DNA from: Rhodospirillaceae bacterium
Lineage (GTDB): Bacteria > Pseudomonadota > Alphaproteobacteria > UBA8366 > Aestuariispiraceae
Assembly (NCBI GenBank): GCA_002709955.1
Contig: PAQY01000016.1
Span: 1-64,000 of the forward strand
Reading direction: 5' to 3'
DNA length: 64,000 nucleotides
The position numbers and the translations under genes were made by a program. Under the pieces are notes generated by a model. That model made no database searches and was not told the origin of the DNA. It saw nothing but the letters and a program-made list of their open reading frames with translations. Below are positions 29,017 through 38,293 of the stretch, one piece after another (position 1 is the first letter of the stretch; every line of letters begins with the position of its first letter).

Positions 29017-30516
29017 ATGATGCGCAATGTCCAAGAACTCTCTGTTTCCGAACTGTCCCAGGCGCTTAAGCGCACGGTGGAAGACGCCTATTCTCATGTC
29101 CGGGTCCGGGGGGAGATTTCTGGCTTCAAGCGTGCAGCGTCCGGCCATTTGTATATGGCGCTGAAGGATCAGGATGCGGTGATTGATGCTGTCTGTTGGC
29201 GGGGCAGTGCGGGCAAGCTGGACATTCGGCCGGAAGACGGCATGGAAGTCATCGCAACAGGACGCCTGACGACCTATCCCGGGCGGTCGAAATATCAGAT
29301 CGTTATTGATCATATAGAACTGGCGGGCGAGGGCGCGCTGCTGAAATTATTGGAAGACCGCAAGCGACGCCTTGCCGAAGAAGGCCTGTTTGATGAAAGC
29401 CGAAAACGAACTCTGCCATTCCTGCCAGAGGTGATTGGTGTCATCACGTCGCCCACCGGGGCGGTGATCCGTGACATTCTGCACCGCTTGGCGGATCGGT
29501 TTCCGCGTCATGTGCTGTTGTGGCCGGTCCTGGTTCAGGGCGACGGCGCGGCGGCGCAGGTTGCGGCTGCGATCGAAGGGTTTAATGCCATCGCGCCTGA
29601 CGGTCCAATCCCCCGCCCGGATGTTCTGATCGTTGCGCGGGGCGGCGGCTCTTTAGAGGATTTGTGGAGCTTCAATGAAGAAATCGTGGTGCGCGCGGCT
29701 GCGGCCAGCGCCATCCCGCTGATTTCTGCTGTCGGACACGAGACCGATACAACATTGATCGATTATGCCAGCGACAGGCGCGCGCCGACGCCAACCGCCG
29801 CAGCGGAAATCGCTGTGCCGGTTCGGTCGGAATTGATGGCGGATCTGGCCGGGTTCACGCATCGGATGATTCAGTCCGGCACCCGGAATATTGAAAACCG
29901 GACACGGTTCCTGGAAGGCCTGGCGCGGGGATTGCCCCAGCCGCGCCGATTGATGGAACCGGCCATGCAGCGACTGGATGATTTGACCGAACGGCTGGAT
30001 CAATCCACCCCCCGTTTGGTGCGGGCAGCGGAAGAGCGGTTGCAGACCCGCGTCGCGCGATTGCGATCCCCTGCGGAGCTGGTGTCCCGTGCCATGGCAC
30101 AGGTTTCCGACCAGGGCCAACGACTTTACGGCACGACCCAGGCGATTTTCGCCAGGGCGGATCGTAAGGCGCTGGAAATGCGTGCAGGCGACAGGATACA
30201 GGCAGCAATGGACCGCCGCCTTACCGGCTGGCAGGATCGTGTATCGCGCGCAGGATCGGCGGTTGAGGCACTCAGCTATAAGGGCACGCTGGCGCGGGGC
30301 TATGCCATTGTGCGGGGCGCTGATGGTGGATTGATCACCAAAGGGGATGGCATGCGCAGCGGCATGGCTGTTGAGATTGAGTTTCAGGAAAATACGCGTG
30401 TCTCTGCCCTGGTCACAGACGGGGCAAGTGTTTCGCCCGCTGGCAAGGGGGAGAAGCCCAAGAAGTCCCAGAAAGTGCCGTCCCCGACCTCTGTCCAACC
30501 GGAACTGTTCAAATGA
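29017..30516 (+). CDS. xseA: Exodeoxyribonuclease VII large subunit
   Basis: A 499-residue single-strand-specific exonuclease subunit. The N-terminal OB-fold carries VSELSQALKRTVEDAYSHVRV and VRGEISGFKRAASGHLY. The nuclease core shows VITSPTGAVIRDILHR, ARGGGSLEDLWSFNEE and SAVGHETDTTLIDYASD. A long coiled coil follows and the tail is Lys/Pro-rich. The ATG at 29017 has AGGG five bases upstream. The small subunit xseB is not in the window. It overlaps the M23 peptidase by four bases. Confidence 0.95.
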   Translation: MMRNVQELSVSELSQALKRTVEDAYSHVRVRGEISGFKRAASGHLYMALKDQDAVIDAVCWRGSAGKLDIRPEDGMEVIATGRLTTYPGRSKYQIVIDHIELAGEGALLKLLEDRKRRLAEEGLFDESRKRTLPFLPEVIGVITSPTGAVIRDILHRLADRFPRHVLLWPVLVQGDGAAAQVAAAIEGFNAIAPDGPIPRPDVLIVARGGGSLEDLWSFNEEIVVRAAAASAIPLISAVGHETDTTLIDYASDRRAPTPTAAAEIAVPVRSELMADLAGFTHRMIQSGTRNIENRTRFLEGLARGLPQPRRLMEPAMQRLDDLTERLDQSTPRLVRAAEERLQTRVARLRSPAELVSRAMAQVSDQGQRLYGTTQAIFARADRKALEMRAGDRIQAAMDRRLTGWQDRVSRAGSAVEALSYKGTLARGYAIVRGADGGLITKGDGMRSGMAVEIEFQENTRVSALVTDGASVSPAGKGEKPKKSQKVPSPTSVQPELFK

Positions 30517-31346
30517 TCTCTCGCCTCGCTTGCCTGATGTGTCTCATTTTCGCACTTTCCATGCCAGGGGCTGGGTTTGCGCAACAAACACTTTCACTGG
30601 ATGGCACCCTGATTCAGGGTGGCTTTGCCAAGGGGACCGTTCCGCCGGGCAGCCAGGTGCGCTATGATGATCATGATGTGATCGTTGGGTCGGATGGTCG
30701 TTTTCTGATTGGCTTTCACCGCGATGAACCCGCCGAAACCGTTCTGACCGTGATCCTGCCCGATGGCAGTGAACAGCGGTATCCAATGAATATTCAGCCC
30801 CGTGAGTATGATATTCAGCGCCTGAATGGCCTGCCGGAAGAGAAAGTAACACCCCCCCAGGACGTGCTGGACCGGATTGCTGCTGAAGCGGCAAAAGTGC
30901 GGGCTGCACGGGCGCAGAACAGCGCGGAAACCTGGTATGACAGCGGCTGGATCTGGCCAGCGCGGGGACCGATTACCGGCGTGTTCGGCAGCCAAAGAAT
31001 ACTGAATGGTGAACCAAGACAGCCGCATTATGGCGTTGATGTCGCTGCCCCGGAGGGAAGCCCCGTGGTCGCACCGGCGGATGGGGTTGTGACCCTGTTG
31101 GAACCGGACCTGTATTTTTCAGGCGGGACGCTGATGATTGACCATGGGCGTGGGTTGGCATCCACCTTCCTGCATATGAAAAGCTTTTCTGTCACCCTAG
31201 GCCAAAAGGTTAAACAGGGGGATGAAATTGGCACGGTTGGCACGACGGGCCGTTCCACCGGGCCCCATCTGGATTGGCGTATCAATTGGTTTGAAAGCCG
31301 GCTGGACGCGACCTTGTTCGTGGGGCCAATGCCAAAAGATTTCTAA
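30513..31346 (+). CDS. M23 family metallopeptidase
   Basis: A 277-residue secreted protein: a signal peptide cleaved near GFAQQ, a beta-rich N-terminal domain, and a C-terminal LytM/M23 domain with the zinc site HYGVDVAAPEGSPVVAPADG, HGRGLASTFLHM and GPHLDWRINWF. These proteins cut or regulate the cutting of peptidoglycan cross-links. It overlaps xseA (ATGA), and the pair xseA-M23 is common in alphaproteobacteria, so it probably shares the transcript. Confidence 0.9.
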   Translation: MISRLACLMCLIFALSMPGAGFAQQTLSLDGTLIQGGFAKGTVPPGSQVRYDDHDVIVGSDGRFLIGFHRDEPAETVLTVILPDGSEQRYPMNIQPREYDIQRLNGLPEEKVTPPQDVLDRIAAEAAKVRAARAQNSAETWYDSGWIWPARGPITGVFGSQRILNGEPRQPHYGVDVAAPEGSPVVAPADGVVTLLEPDLYFSGGTLMIDHGRGLASTFLHMKSFSVTLGQKVKQGDEIGTVGTTGRSTGPHLDWRINWFESRLDATLFVGPMPKDF

Positions 31347-31352
31347 CGTGTT

Positions 31353-32114
31353 TCAGGGCAGGCGGGTGATGCGATAGGAAAGCGGCCAGAAGGTCGTCTT
31401 CTTGTCATCAGGCGCGCCCCATACTGACGTGAGGCCACGCCGCAGGATCGGCAGCGGGTCTTCGCCGCACCGATGGCGATACTCCTTCACCGCTGACCAT
31501 GTTCCTGCATAGCCAACCACTTGTTCCAGGTCCCACTGAACCTCAATCTTCATGTCTGGTCCGGGCTCTTCCGGGAAGGGAAAATCAAGTGACTGATAGC
31601 CCGTTTCGACATGGTGCCGGTCTGCGGGCCAATAGGGGCTAACGGTTCTGGTGTAAAAATCCTGCAGTACCGCATTTGCGACCGGGTCAACAATTTGCGT
31701 CGGGCGATAGGTGATCAGGGCCAGAACTGCATTGGGGGCTGCAACACGCCGGACTTCGTCGTAAAAACGAGGCAGGTCAAACCAATGCGCCGCTTGTGCC
31801 GCAACGATCAGATCAACGCTGTGATCCTGCAGAATGGGCGCATGCTCTGCCGGGGCTGTGTCATAAGTAACATTGAGAAATTGTGGTGCCGTTGCCAGTT
31901 GCGCGGCGCTGGGATCGGTTGCGACGACTCTGTCGAACAGGCGCGCCAGATGTCTGGTTGCCTGACCCCCCCCGCATCCACAATCCCATGCCAGCCGCCG
32001 TTGCGGTGCGCGGGTCGCCAAATCATCGAATAAAGTGGGCGGATAGTCGGGGCGAAACTTGGAGTAATCTATTGCCGTGCTGGAAAAGTGATCTTTGAAA
32101 GGGCTCTGTGTCAT
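31353..32114 (-). CDS. Class I SAM-dependent methyltransferase
   Basis: A 253-residue methyltransferase. The N-terminal sequence DHFSSTAIDYSKFRPDYP is typical of the Methyltransf_11 group related to SmtA and yeast Trm9-like enzymes. Motif I is WDCGCGGGQATRHLA; the acidic end of strand 2 is VVATDPS. The substrate is not evident. It is convergent with the M23 gene and lies at the end of the LPS cluster but without clear functional link. Confidence 0.82.
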   Translation of the reverse strand: MTQSPFKDHFSSTAIDYSKFRPDYPPTLFDDLATRAPQRRLAWDCGCGGGQATRHLARLFDRVVATDPSAAQLATAPQFLNVTYDTAPAEHAPILQDHSVDLIVAAQAAHWFDLPRFYDEVRRVAAPNAVLALITYRPTQIVDPVANAVLQDFYTRTVSPYWPADRHHVETGYQSLDFPFPEEPGPDMKIEVQWDLEQVVGYAGTWSAVKEYRHRCGEDPLPILRRGLTSVWGAPDDKKTTFWPLSYRITRLP

Positions 32115-32135
32115 TCCGGGACTCCGGTGCGGGTC

Positions 32136-33041
32136 TTAATTCGGCCAGCGTTTATGCAGCCAGAACCATTGACCGGGCCGTTCGCGGATCCAGGATTCCA
32201 GCAGCGTATTATACTGTACCAGAATGGCGCGCACTTTAGCCTGTCTATCGTCTGTATCTGGCGCAACAAGGGGTGGGTGAATGGTCACCCGGAACCGGGT
32301 ATCCTCAATTCGTTCAATCCGTACCGGCAGAATTGGTGCGCCCTGCCGCAGGGCCATTTCAATGGGGGCGCTGGCAGTCATTGCGTCGCGCCCGAAGAAA
32401 GGGACCGCCATCCCCTCATTCAGCTTCTGATCCAGCAACAGGGCCAGGGGTCGCCCTTCCTTCAGCGTCATAACAGCATCGCGCATGCCAGACCGCCCTT
32501 TTGGCAGCAGTTTTCCGGTAAAGCCGCTGCGGATGTCGCGAAAATACCGATCCATCCAGGGATTGTCCGCCGGGCGATAAATCGCGGTCATGGGACAGCC
32601 ATGCTGGCTTGCAACGGTTGTTGCCAATTCCCAATTCGCCATATGGGCGGAAACCATCATAAAAGCGCCGTTGCGCTTTGCCTCCCACAGATGGTCCAGA
32701 CCAATTGTTTCAATAGGGCCTTCTGGGTCTAGAACATTCAGATTGTTTGCATGGGGAAACTCCCCCGCCCCCCGCCCCAGATTGTCCCAGACATCCCGAA
32801 CGGTCGCATCAATTTTGGCCTTATCCCAATCTGGAAAGGCCTCGGTTAGATTGCGCCGGGCGATTTTGTCTGATTTTAGAAAGGGGCCGATCAAACGAAA
32901 CAAGCCCCCCCCGATAGCGGATGCAACGGTTCTTGGCAGCGCCGCCAACAGGGCCAATACGGCCCGCGCCAGGCAATATTCGATATAATAGGTGATGGCG
33001 CGAAAGGTGCCCCGGCGCTGCTGTGCTTGTTTAAACAACAT
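32136..33041 (-). CDS. lpxL: Lipid A lauroyl acyltransferase family protein
   Basis: A 301-residue inner-membrane acyltransferase of the LpxL/LpxM/HtrB family. It has an N-terminal helix, then the catalytic segment SAHMANWELATTV, in which the HxxxxE pair does the transfer, and RDAVMTLKEGRPLALLLDQK. It adds a secondary acyl chain to Kdo-lipid A. The gene overlaps the end of lpxK by 11 bases and follows waaA and an LPLAT gene, which supports the role. LpxL and LpxM-type specificity cannot be separated here. Confidence 0.88.
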   Translation of the reverse strand: MLFKQAQQRRGTFRAITYYIEYCLARAVLALLAALPRTVASAIGGGLFRLIGPFLKSDKIARRNLTEAFPDWDKAKIDATVRDVWDNLGRGAGEFPHANNLNVLDPEGPIETIGLDHLWEAKRNGAFMMVSAHMANWELATTVASQHGCPMTAIYRPADNPWMDRYFRDIRSGFTGKLLPKGRSGMRDAVMTLKEGRPLALLLDQKLNEGMAVPFFGRDAMTASAPIEMALRQGAPILPVRIERIEDTRFRVTIHPPLVAPDTDDRQAKVRAILVQYNTLLESWIRERPGQWFWLHKRWPN

Positions 33042-34020
33042 CTGCCCGCCCCTGTGTCAGAAGAGACAAAGGATCAACACTGGGGGGCCAATCCAGGGTG
33101 ATAGGAACCGAGATAACCTGGCTGCGAAAGGCTGCTGGAAGCCGGATCGCGTCTTTCTCTGTCGTCACCAGGACTCCTCCCAGCATCGTGGCCTGTTTCT
33201 CAAGTGCCGTCATATCCTGTGCGCTGAATGGATGATGGTCTGGGAACTCTTGCGTCAGAAGCAGGTCCAGATCAAGCCCCCGCAGGGTTGCAAAGAATTT
33301 CTCTGGCCGCCCGATCCCGGCGAATGCAATGCATTTCGTCCCAATGGGCAGGGCTTTTGGTCTGTCCGCCACGATGTGAACCGACAAGATCGGACCATGA
33401 AATCCGCTCAGATCCCTTTTCAGATGGGGCGCTGCTTGATCCCCTAGAATAAGCACAGCGTTTGTCCGGGCCAGCGCCGCAGCGACCGGTTCGCGCAAGG
33501 GGCCCGCTGGAAAGACAAAACCATTGCCAAATCCAACCGCGCCATCAACCACAAGCAGGGATGCCGTTTTGTGCAGGCCTGGATTCTGGAACCCGTCATC
33601 CATGATTAAATGCGTGGCACCGGCCTTTTGCGCCATATGCGCGGATGCAACCCGGTCTGCCCCGATCCAGGTAGGGGCAATCCGGGCCAGCAATAAGGGT
33701 TCGTCCCCGACCTGGGCGGCCCCGTGTTGGTTGGGATCAACCCGCAGCGGACCAGCCGCGCTGCCGCCATAGCCACGGGACAGGAAATGCGGTTGCGCGC
33801 CCTGTCCGATCAACCGTTGTGCCAGATCCAGGGCAACCGGTGTCTTGCCTGCGCCCCCCAGGGTCACATTTCCAATGCAATAGACGGGGATGTTCATTTC
33901 GGTCGGTGTGGCATATCGCTGGCGCAGGGCGCTAAGGCCGCTCCAGATCAGAGACGCCGGCCACAACACCCGTGACAGAATGCCGGGATCAGAGTGCGAC
34001 CAGAAACCCGGCGCATGCAT
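33031..34020 (-). CDS. lpxK: Tetraacyldisaccharide 4'-kinase
   Basis: A roughly 329-residue membrane-associated kinase that phosphorylates the 4' position of the lipid A disaccharide. The P-loop GNVTLGGAGKTPVALDLA is near residue 50, followed by FLSRGYGG, LGDEPLLLAR-type and HLIMDDGFQNPGL motifs. It shares a TGATG overlap with the stop of waaA; GTG at 34023 is an alternative start. It belongs to the Kdo/lipid A gene string. Confidence 0.94.
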   Translation of the reverse strand: MHAPGFWSHSDPGILSRVLWPASLIWSGLSALRQRYATPTEMNIPVYCIGNVTLGGAGKTPVALDLAQRLIGQGAQPHFLSRGYGGSAAGPLRVDPNQHGAAQVGDEPLLLARIAPTWIGADRVASAHMAQKAGATHLIMDDGFQNPGLHKTASLLVVDGAVGFGNGFVFPAGPLREPVAAALARTNAVLILGDQAAPHLKRDLSGFHGPILSVHIVADRPKALPIGTKCIAFAGIGRPEKFFATLRGLDLDLLLTQEFPDHHPFSAQDMTALEKQATMLGGVLVTTEKDAIRLPAAFRSQVISVPITLDWPPSVDPLSLLTQGRADVV

Positions 34021-35315
34021 CACCCGTCCCCTTTTGGGTGGGATGTGACGGGGGGTAATATTGGCTCCAGTCTGTCCAGGACACGCTGGGCGGTCGCTTC
34101 GCCTTCCCGGGCAACCTGTTGCGCCGCAAGGACCAGTTGATTGCGGGCCTGATCATCGGTCAGCAATCGGGCAACATGTCCGGCCAGATCCAGTGCATTT
34201 TCCACTGTAATCGCGCCCTTTGCGGCATCCAGATCTGCGGCGACCGTGCTGAAATTCGCCATGTCGGGCCCGTATAGGGGGGCACAACCCAAACGGGCGG
34301 CCTCAATGGGATTGTGGCCCCCGTGATTGCCCCGCAGGCTGCCCCCGATAAAGGCGATCCGGGCCAGTCGAAAAAACAAGCCCAACTCGCCCAAAGTATC
34401 GGCAACCAGAATATCCGTTTCACCGGCCAGCGTTTGACCAATGCTGCGCTGGGCCACCGTCAGGCCGCGTCTGCTCAGGCGCTCGGTTATTTCGCTGCCA
34501 CGTTTTGGATGGCGCGGCACCAGGATCGTGACCACGGATGGAATCGTTTCACGCAGTTTTTCATGGGCTTCTGCAATGATATCTTCCTCCCCCGGATGGG
34601 TGCTGGCCGCCAGCCAAACAGGGCGACCTTCCAGCACAGCCTGTTCTGCTGACAAGGTATCCGCATCCGCAGGCAGGGCCGCTACGGAGAGTTTCAGGTT
34701 TCCAACACATGCGGCCTGATGCGCGCCCAGATCGTTTAGATGATCGGCGTCGGCTGGGGATTGCGCCAGGCAGGGGGAAAACCCCGCCAGCAAATCCGCA
34801 GCAATGCCTGGAATGCGCCGCCATCGGGCCAGGCTGCGCTTGGAAACCCGACCATTGACCAGGGCGACAGGCTTACCAGCGGCCCGCATTTCCCAGATCA
34901 GGGCAGGCCAGAATTCGGATTCCACCCAAATGCCGGCATCAGGCTTCCAATGGTTTAGGAAGGATGTCACCCAGGCAGATCGATCCACCGGCACGAATTG
35001 ATGCAACGCGCGGGATGGCAATTTATCCGCCATCAACCGGGCGCTGGTCAGCGTTCCGGTGGTCAGCAGGACATGCCCCTGCGGATCCCGCGCCAATAAC
35101 AGGTCGATCAGGGGCAGGGCTGACATGGCCTCCCCATTGCTGGCGGCGTGAATCCAGATCAACGGTCCCTTGGGGCGCGGCAGTGTCGCCTTTCCCTGGC
35201 GTTCGCAAAAGCGATGGGGGTCTTCTTTTCCTTCAGCCAGGCGCTGTTTCATGTAACGCGCGATAAATGGGGCCGCCAGGACCGTGCTGATGCGATAAAT
35301 GCTGCGGGCGATCAT
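34020..35315 (-). CDS. waaA: 3-deoxy-D-manno-octulosonic acid transferase
   Basis: A 431-residue GT-B glycosyltransferase that attaches Kdo to lipid IVA at the cytoplasmic face. It has an N-terminal membrane segment, the catalytic loop IWIHAASNGEAMSALPL, SEFWPALIWEMR and the CMP-Kdo-binding C-terminal region FIGGSLRGNHGGHNPIEAA. The start at 35315 (MIARSIY) overlaps the upstream LPLAT stop by four bases (ATGA), which settles it against longer forms. Confidence 0.94.
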   Translation of the reverse strand: MIARSIYRISTVLAAPFIARYMKQRLAEGKEDPHRFCERQGKATLPRPKGPLIWIHAASNGEAMSALPLIDLLLARDPQGHVLLTTGTLTSARLMADKLPSRALHQFVPVDRSAWVTSFLNHWKPDAGIWVESEFWPALIWEMRAAGKPVALVNGRVSKRSLARWRRIPGIAADLLAGFSPCLAQSPADADHLNDLGAHQAACVGNLKLSVAALPADADTLSAEQAVLEGRPVWLAASTHPGEEDIIAEAHEKLRETIPSVVTILVPRHPKRGSEITERLSRRGLTVAQRSIGQTLAGETDILVADTLGELGLFFRLARIAFIGGSLRGNHGGHNPIEAARLGCAPLYGPDMANFSTVAADLDAAKGAITVENALDLAGHVARLLTDDQARNQLVLAAQQVAREGEATAQRVLDRLEPILPPVTSHPKGDG

Positions 35316-35992
35316 GGCACATGCCCCATATCCCGGTCGCAGGATGCAGTCAGATCCTGAAGGATGGTGTGCAGCATTTGGCGATACCGTTCCCGGGTTT
35401 CTGCGTCCGGCTTGGCGGGCAGGACAATGGCCTCCCCCCATCGGCAGATTCCCCGATTAAACGGCAAGGGAACCTGGAAACGATCCCATGTATTCAGCAT
35501 GCGGCGTTTTTTGACGGCGTAACTGACGGGGATGATTGGGACACCCGCCATCGCGGCGATGAAGATGATGCCTTCTTTCACTTCCAGGGCGGGGCCGCGC
35601 GGGCCATCGGGCGTAATGCCGACATGGCCGCCGTCTTTCAATCGCCGGATAACGATGCGGGTCGCCTTCGCGCCGTCCTTGCTGTCCACCGGTATGCCAT
35701 CAAACCCAAACCGTTCCATCGTATCCAGGACAAGGCGGCCATCGCGATGACCTGATGTGACGACACACATTCGATTGGATTGTTCGGCATAGGCATAGGG
35801 CATCATGCAGATGCGGTTGTGCCATAATGCGATGATGAAGGGCTTCCCCTCAGCAAATAGGCGATCGCGCGCCTCTGTTCCTTCCACGGTCCATTGGGTG
35901 GTCAGCCGCACAAAGCGGATATAGGCGGCCAGCAGGCTGCAAATCAGTCTGTGCACCCACGCCTTTTTGGAAAGAGCCTTGATGACCGACAT
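35312..35992 (-). CDS. Lysophospholipid acyltransferase family (DUF374) protein
   Basis: A 226-residue LPLAT-family membrane protein with the core motif LWHNRICMMPY and the second block GITPDGPRGPALEVKEG. DUF374 proteins sit in lipid A clusters in alphaproteobacteria and are thought to acylate a lipid precursor; the exact substrate is not known. The ATG at 35992 (MSVIKAL) has AGGAATAGGG upstream. It is preceded by the msbA-like exporter and overlaps waaA, so it is the second gene in a run of five. Confidence 0.85.
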   Translation of the reverse strand: MSVIKALSKKAWVHRLICSLLAAYIRFVRLTTQWTVEGTEARDRLFAEGKPFIIALWHNRICMMPYAYAEQSNRMCVVTSGHRDGRLVLDTMERFGFDGIPVDSKDGAKATRIVIRRLKDGGHVGITPDGPRGPALEVKEGIIFIAAMAGVPIIPVSYAVKKRRMLNTWDRFQVPLPFNRGICRWGEAIVLPAKPDAETRERYRQMLHTILQDLTASCDRDMGHVP

Positions 35993-35999
35993 GATCGCC

Positions 36000-37868
36000 C
36001 TATTCCTGATTCGCCACAATGCGGGGGGCGGTTGTCTGGTCTTCTTTATGATCTTCTGTCGGGTCTTCTTTCAGGTCCCCGCTTTGATCTTGAAACTGAA
36101 TTTTCGACAGGCGGGCATACAGACCGTCCTGCGAAATCAATTCAGCATGGCTGCCGGTTTCCACAACCTTCCCTTTATCCAGGACATAGATGCGATCCGC
36201 GCGCCGGATGGTGGCCAGACGGTGCGCAATGACAATCGTTGTGCGCCCGACCATCAGGCGGGACAGGGCTTCCTGAACCTTTTGTTCGGATTCCGCGTCC
36301 AGCGCGGATGTCGCCTCGTCCAGCAGCAGGATCGGGGCGTTCTTCAGCATCGCCCGGGCAATTGCGATACGCTGGCGTTGGCCCCCACTCAGGCGCAACC
36401 CCTGTTCGCCCACCATCGTGTCATAACCATCGGGCAGATCCAGAATGAAGTCATGGGCGGCAGCGTCCCTGGCCGCCTGAATGATGTCGTCTTCGCTGGC
36501 ACCAAAGCGGCCATAGGCGATATTGGCGCGGATTGTATCGTTGAATAATGCCGGTTCCTGACTGACCAGGGCGATATGTCCCATGACAGATTTCAGGGTC
36601 GCGTGGCGAATATCCTGACCATCGATCAGGACCTGACCGGCGGTCACATCATAAAATCGCGGGATCAGGTTCAGGATTGTTGATTTCCCCGCACCGGACG
36701 GCCCGACCAATGCGACCGTTTCCCCCGCCGTGATGTCCAGCGTGATGCCATCCAGCACTGGCGCATCGGCGTCATAGGCGAAATGCACATCCTTCAGGGT
36801 AACCCGTCCGGGACCTGGGGTCATTTCCACCGCATCGGGTGCATCCTGAATGGCGGGCACATGATCGATCAGGTCGAAATTGCGCTTTGCCGCGCCCAGA
36901 CCTTCCTGCAGGGAATTGTTCAGGCTGGCCAGGCTGCGCAGGGGCTGATAGGCGACAAAGACCGCGACAAAGAAGGACATAAAGGATCCGACGGTCTGTT
37001 CCCCCGCCAGGATCTGATATCCCCCCAGGGCAATGATGCTAAACAAGGTGAATCCCGCCAGCGTATCCATGATGGGATAGCTGAGCGAGCGTGTGCGCAC
37101 CGCCTTTAAGAGCAGCTTATAGGTGGTCAGGAACGCACCTGATCCTCGTTCAGCCTCATAATCCTGCATGGAATAGGCCCGGACTTGACGGGCATTTTTC
37201 AAACTGTCATCCAGCACAGATGTCATCTGTCCGAATTCCACCTGGGTTGCTTCGGATACCTTGCGCAGCCGCCGACCGATCCGGGCGATGGGGAAAATAC
37301 TGATCGGGAAAAAGAACAGGGCAAACAGCGACAATTGCCAGTTCTGATACACCATTAGCCCGATCATCGCCGCCAGGGTCATTGTATCGCGCCCGAAACC
37401 GGTAAAAACTTTCGTTACGGCATCGCGCAGTACATAACAATCTGAGGTAAACCGCGATAACTGGCGCGCGGTTCCTTCCTGCTCAAGATACCGAATTTCG
37501 ATATGCAGCAGGGAGCGGAACATCTGGTTCTGCATTTTTTCGATGATCCGCAATCCCACCATCTGCATCAGCACGGATTGCATGAAATTGGCCAGACCCC
37601 GGAAAAAGGATGCGATGAAAAAGCCAAGCGCAGAATACCAGATCCAGACTTCGCTTTGATTGATAAAGGCCTCGTTCAAGGCGGGTTCAATCAGCTTTGC
37701 CAGGGCGGCACTGGCCACAGCCACCAACAACATCCAGAAGGTCGCCAGGATGATCATGCGCAGATGTTCGGACATGTAGTCACGCCAAAGGCGCCAGGTC
37801 AGTTTCTTGGTGACCGGATCAAACCTGAATCTACCTTTTTTCTGTGTCTGGGAGTCGTTCTGTGCCAC
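36000..37868 (-). CDS. msbA: MsbA-like lipid ABC exporter (permease-ATPase fusion)
   Basis: A 622-residue half-transporter with six helices and a C-terminal ATPase. Motifs: Walker A GPSGAGKST near residue 400, Q-loop, signature [14 protein letters not shown], Walker B with LLLDEATSALD. The neighbourhood (LPLAT, waaA, lpxK, lpxL) supports a lipid A flippase role. The gene name is by context and family; other lipid exporters share this fold. Tail is acidic. It opens the five-gene minus-strand run and is divergent from the small membrane protein gene. Confidence 0.88.
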   Translation of the reverse strand: MAQNDSQTQKKGRFRFDPVTKKLTWRLWRDYMSEHLRMIILATFWMLLVAVASAALAKLIEPALNEAFINQSEVWIWYSALGFFIASFFRGLANFMQSVLMQMVGLRIIEKMQNQMFRSLLHIEIRYLEQEGTARQLSRFTSDCYVLRDAVTKVFTGFGRDTMTLAAMIGLMVYQNWQLSLFALFFFPISIFPIARIGRRLRKVSEATQVEFGQMTSVLDDSLKNARQVRAYSMQDYEAERGSGAFLTTYKLLLKAVRTRSLSYPIMDTLAGFTLFSIIALGGYQILAGEQTVGSFMSFFVAVFVAYQPLRSLASLNNSLQEGLGAAKRNFDLIDHVPAIQDAPDAVEMTPGPGRVTLKDVHFAYDADAPVLDGITLDITAGETVALVGPSGAGKSTILNLIPRFYDVTAGQVLIDGQDIRHATLKSVMGHIALVSQEPALFNDTIRANIAYGRFGASEDDIIQAARDAAAHDFILDLPDGYDTMVGEQGLRLSGGQRQRIAIARAMLKNAPILLLDEATSALDAESEQKVQEALSRLMVGRTTIVIAHRLATIRRADRIYVLDKGKVVETGSHAELISQDGLYARLSKIQFQDQSGDLKEDPTEDHKEDQTTAPRIVANQE

Positions 37869-38125
37869 CGTTGATCCCGGTTCGCTGGTTTAAGGTTTTC
37901 ACTATATCCGCCCTATAGCATGGGTCGCACGGGGCGTCACGCCGCTAACCCATCCCAATGGGGGCGGCAAATCGTCAGGCGGACGTGGACAGGCTGGGTA
38001 TAGTGCGGTATACGCAAGGCAATGCGTCGGGAATGCCTGGGTACTGGGTTTATGCCGGATGTTGCAGATGCAGTGCTGCCCAATGGATAGGGTCGAATTA
38101 TATGCTGGAACAGGCTTAGGTCGGA

Positions 38126-38293
38126 ATGAACATTCCTAAAATACTCCTGGCGATCAGCGTTTGCCTTTTACCGATCCTGGTTGCGGTATTTTGGGTGCCG
38201 ATTAAGGGGGGATCGCTAGACGGTCTCTTTATAATCGGTGCGAATATCTGCGCCATCGTTATTCTTCTTGTCTATATAGTTGATCGCCCATGA
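38126..38293 (+). CDS. Small double-helix membrane protein coupled to a methyltransferase
   Basis: A 55-residue frame, too short for many gene callers. It starts with an ATG at 38126, has AGG five bases upstream and reads as two membrane helices (a first run ISVCLLPILVAVFWV and a second ANICAIVILLVYIV) joined by a short loop. Its TGA overlaps the ATG of the methyltransferase (ATGA), which suggests translational coupling. No family recognised. Confidence 0.55.
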   Translation: MNIPKILLAISVCLLPILVAVFWVPIKGGSLDGLFIIGANICAIVILLVYIVDRP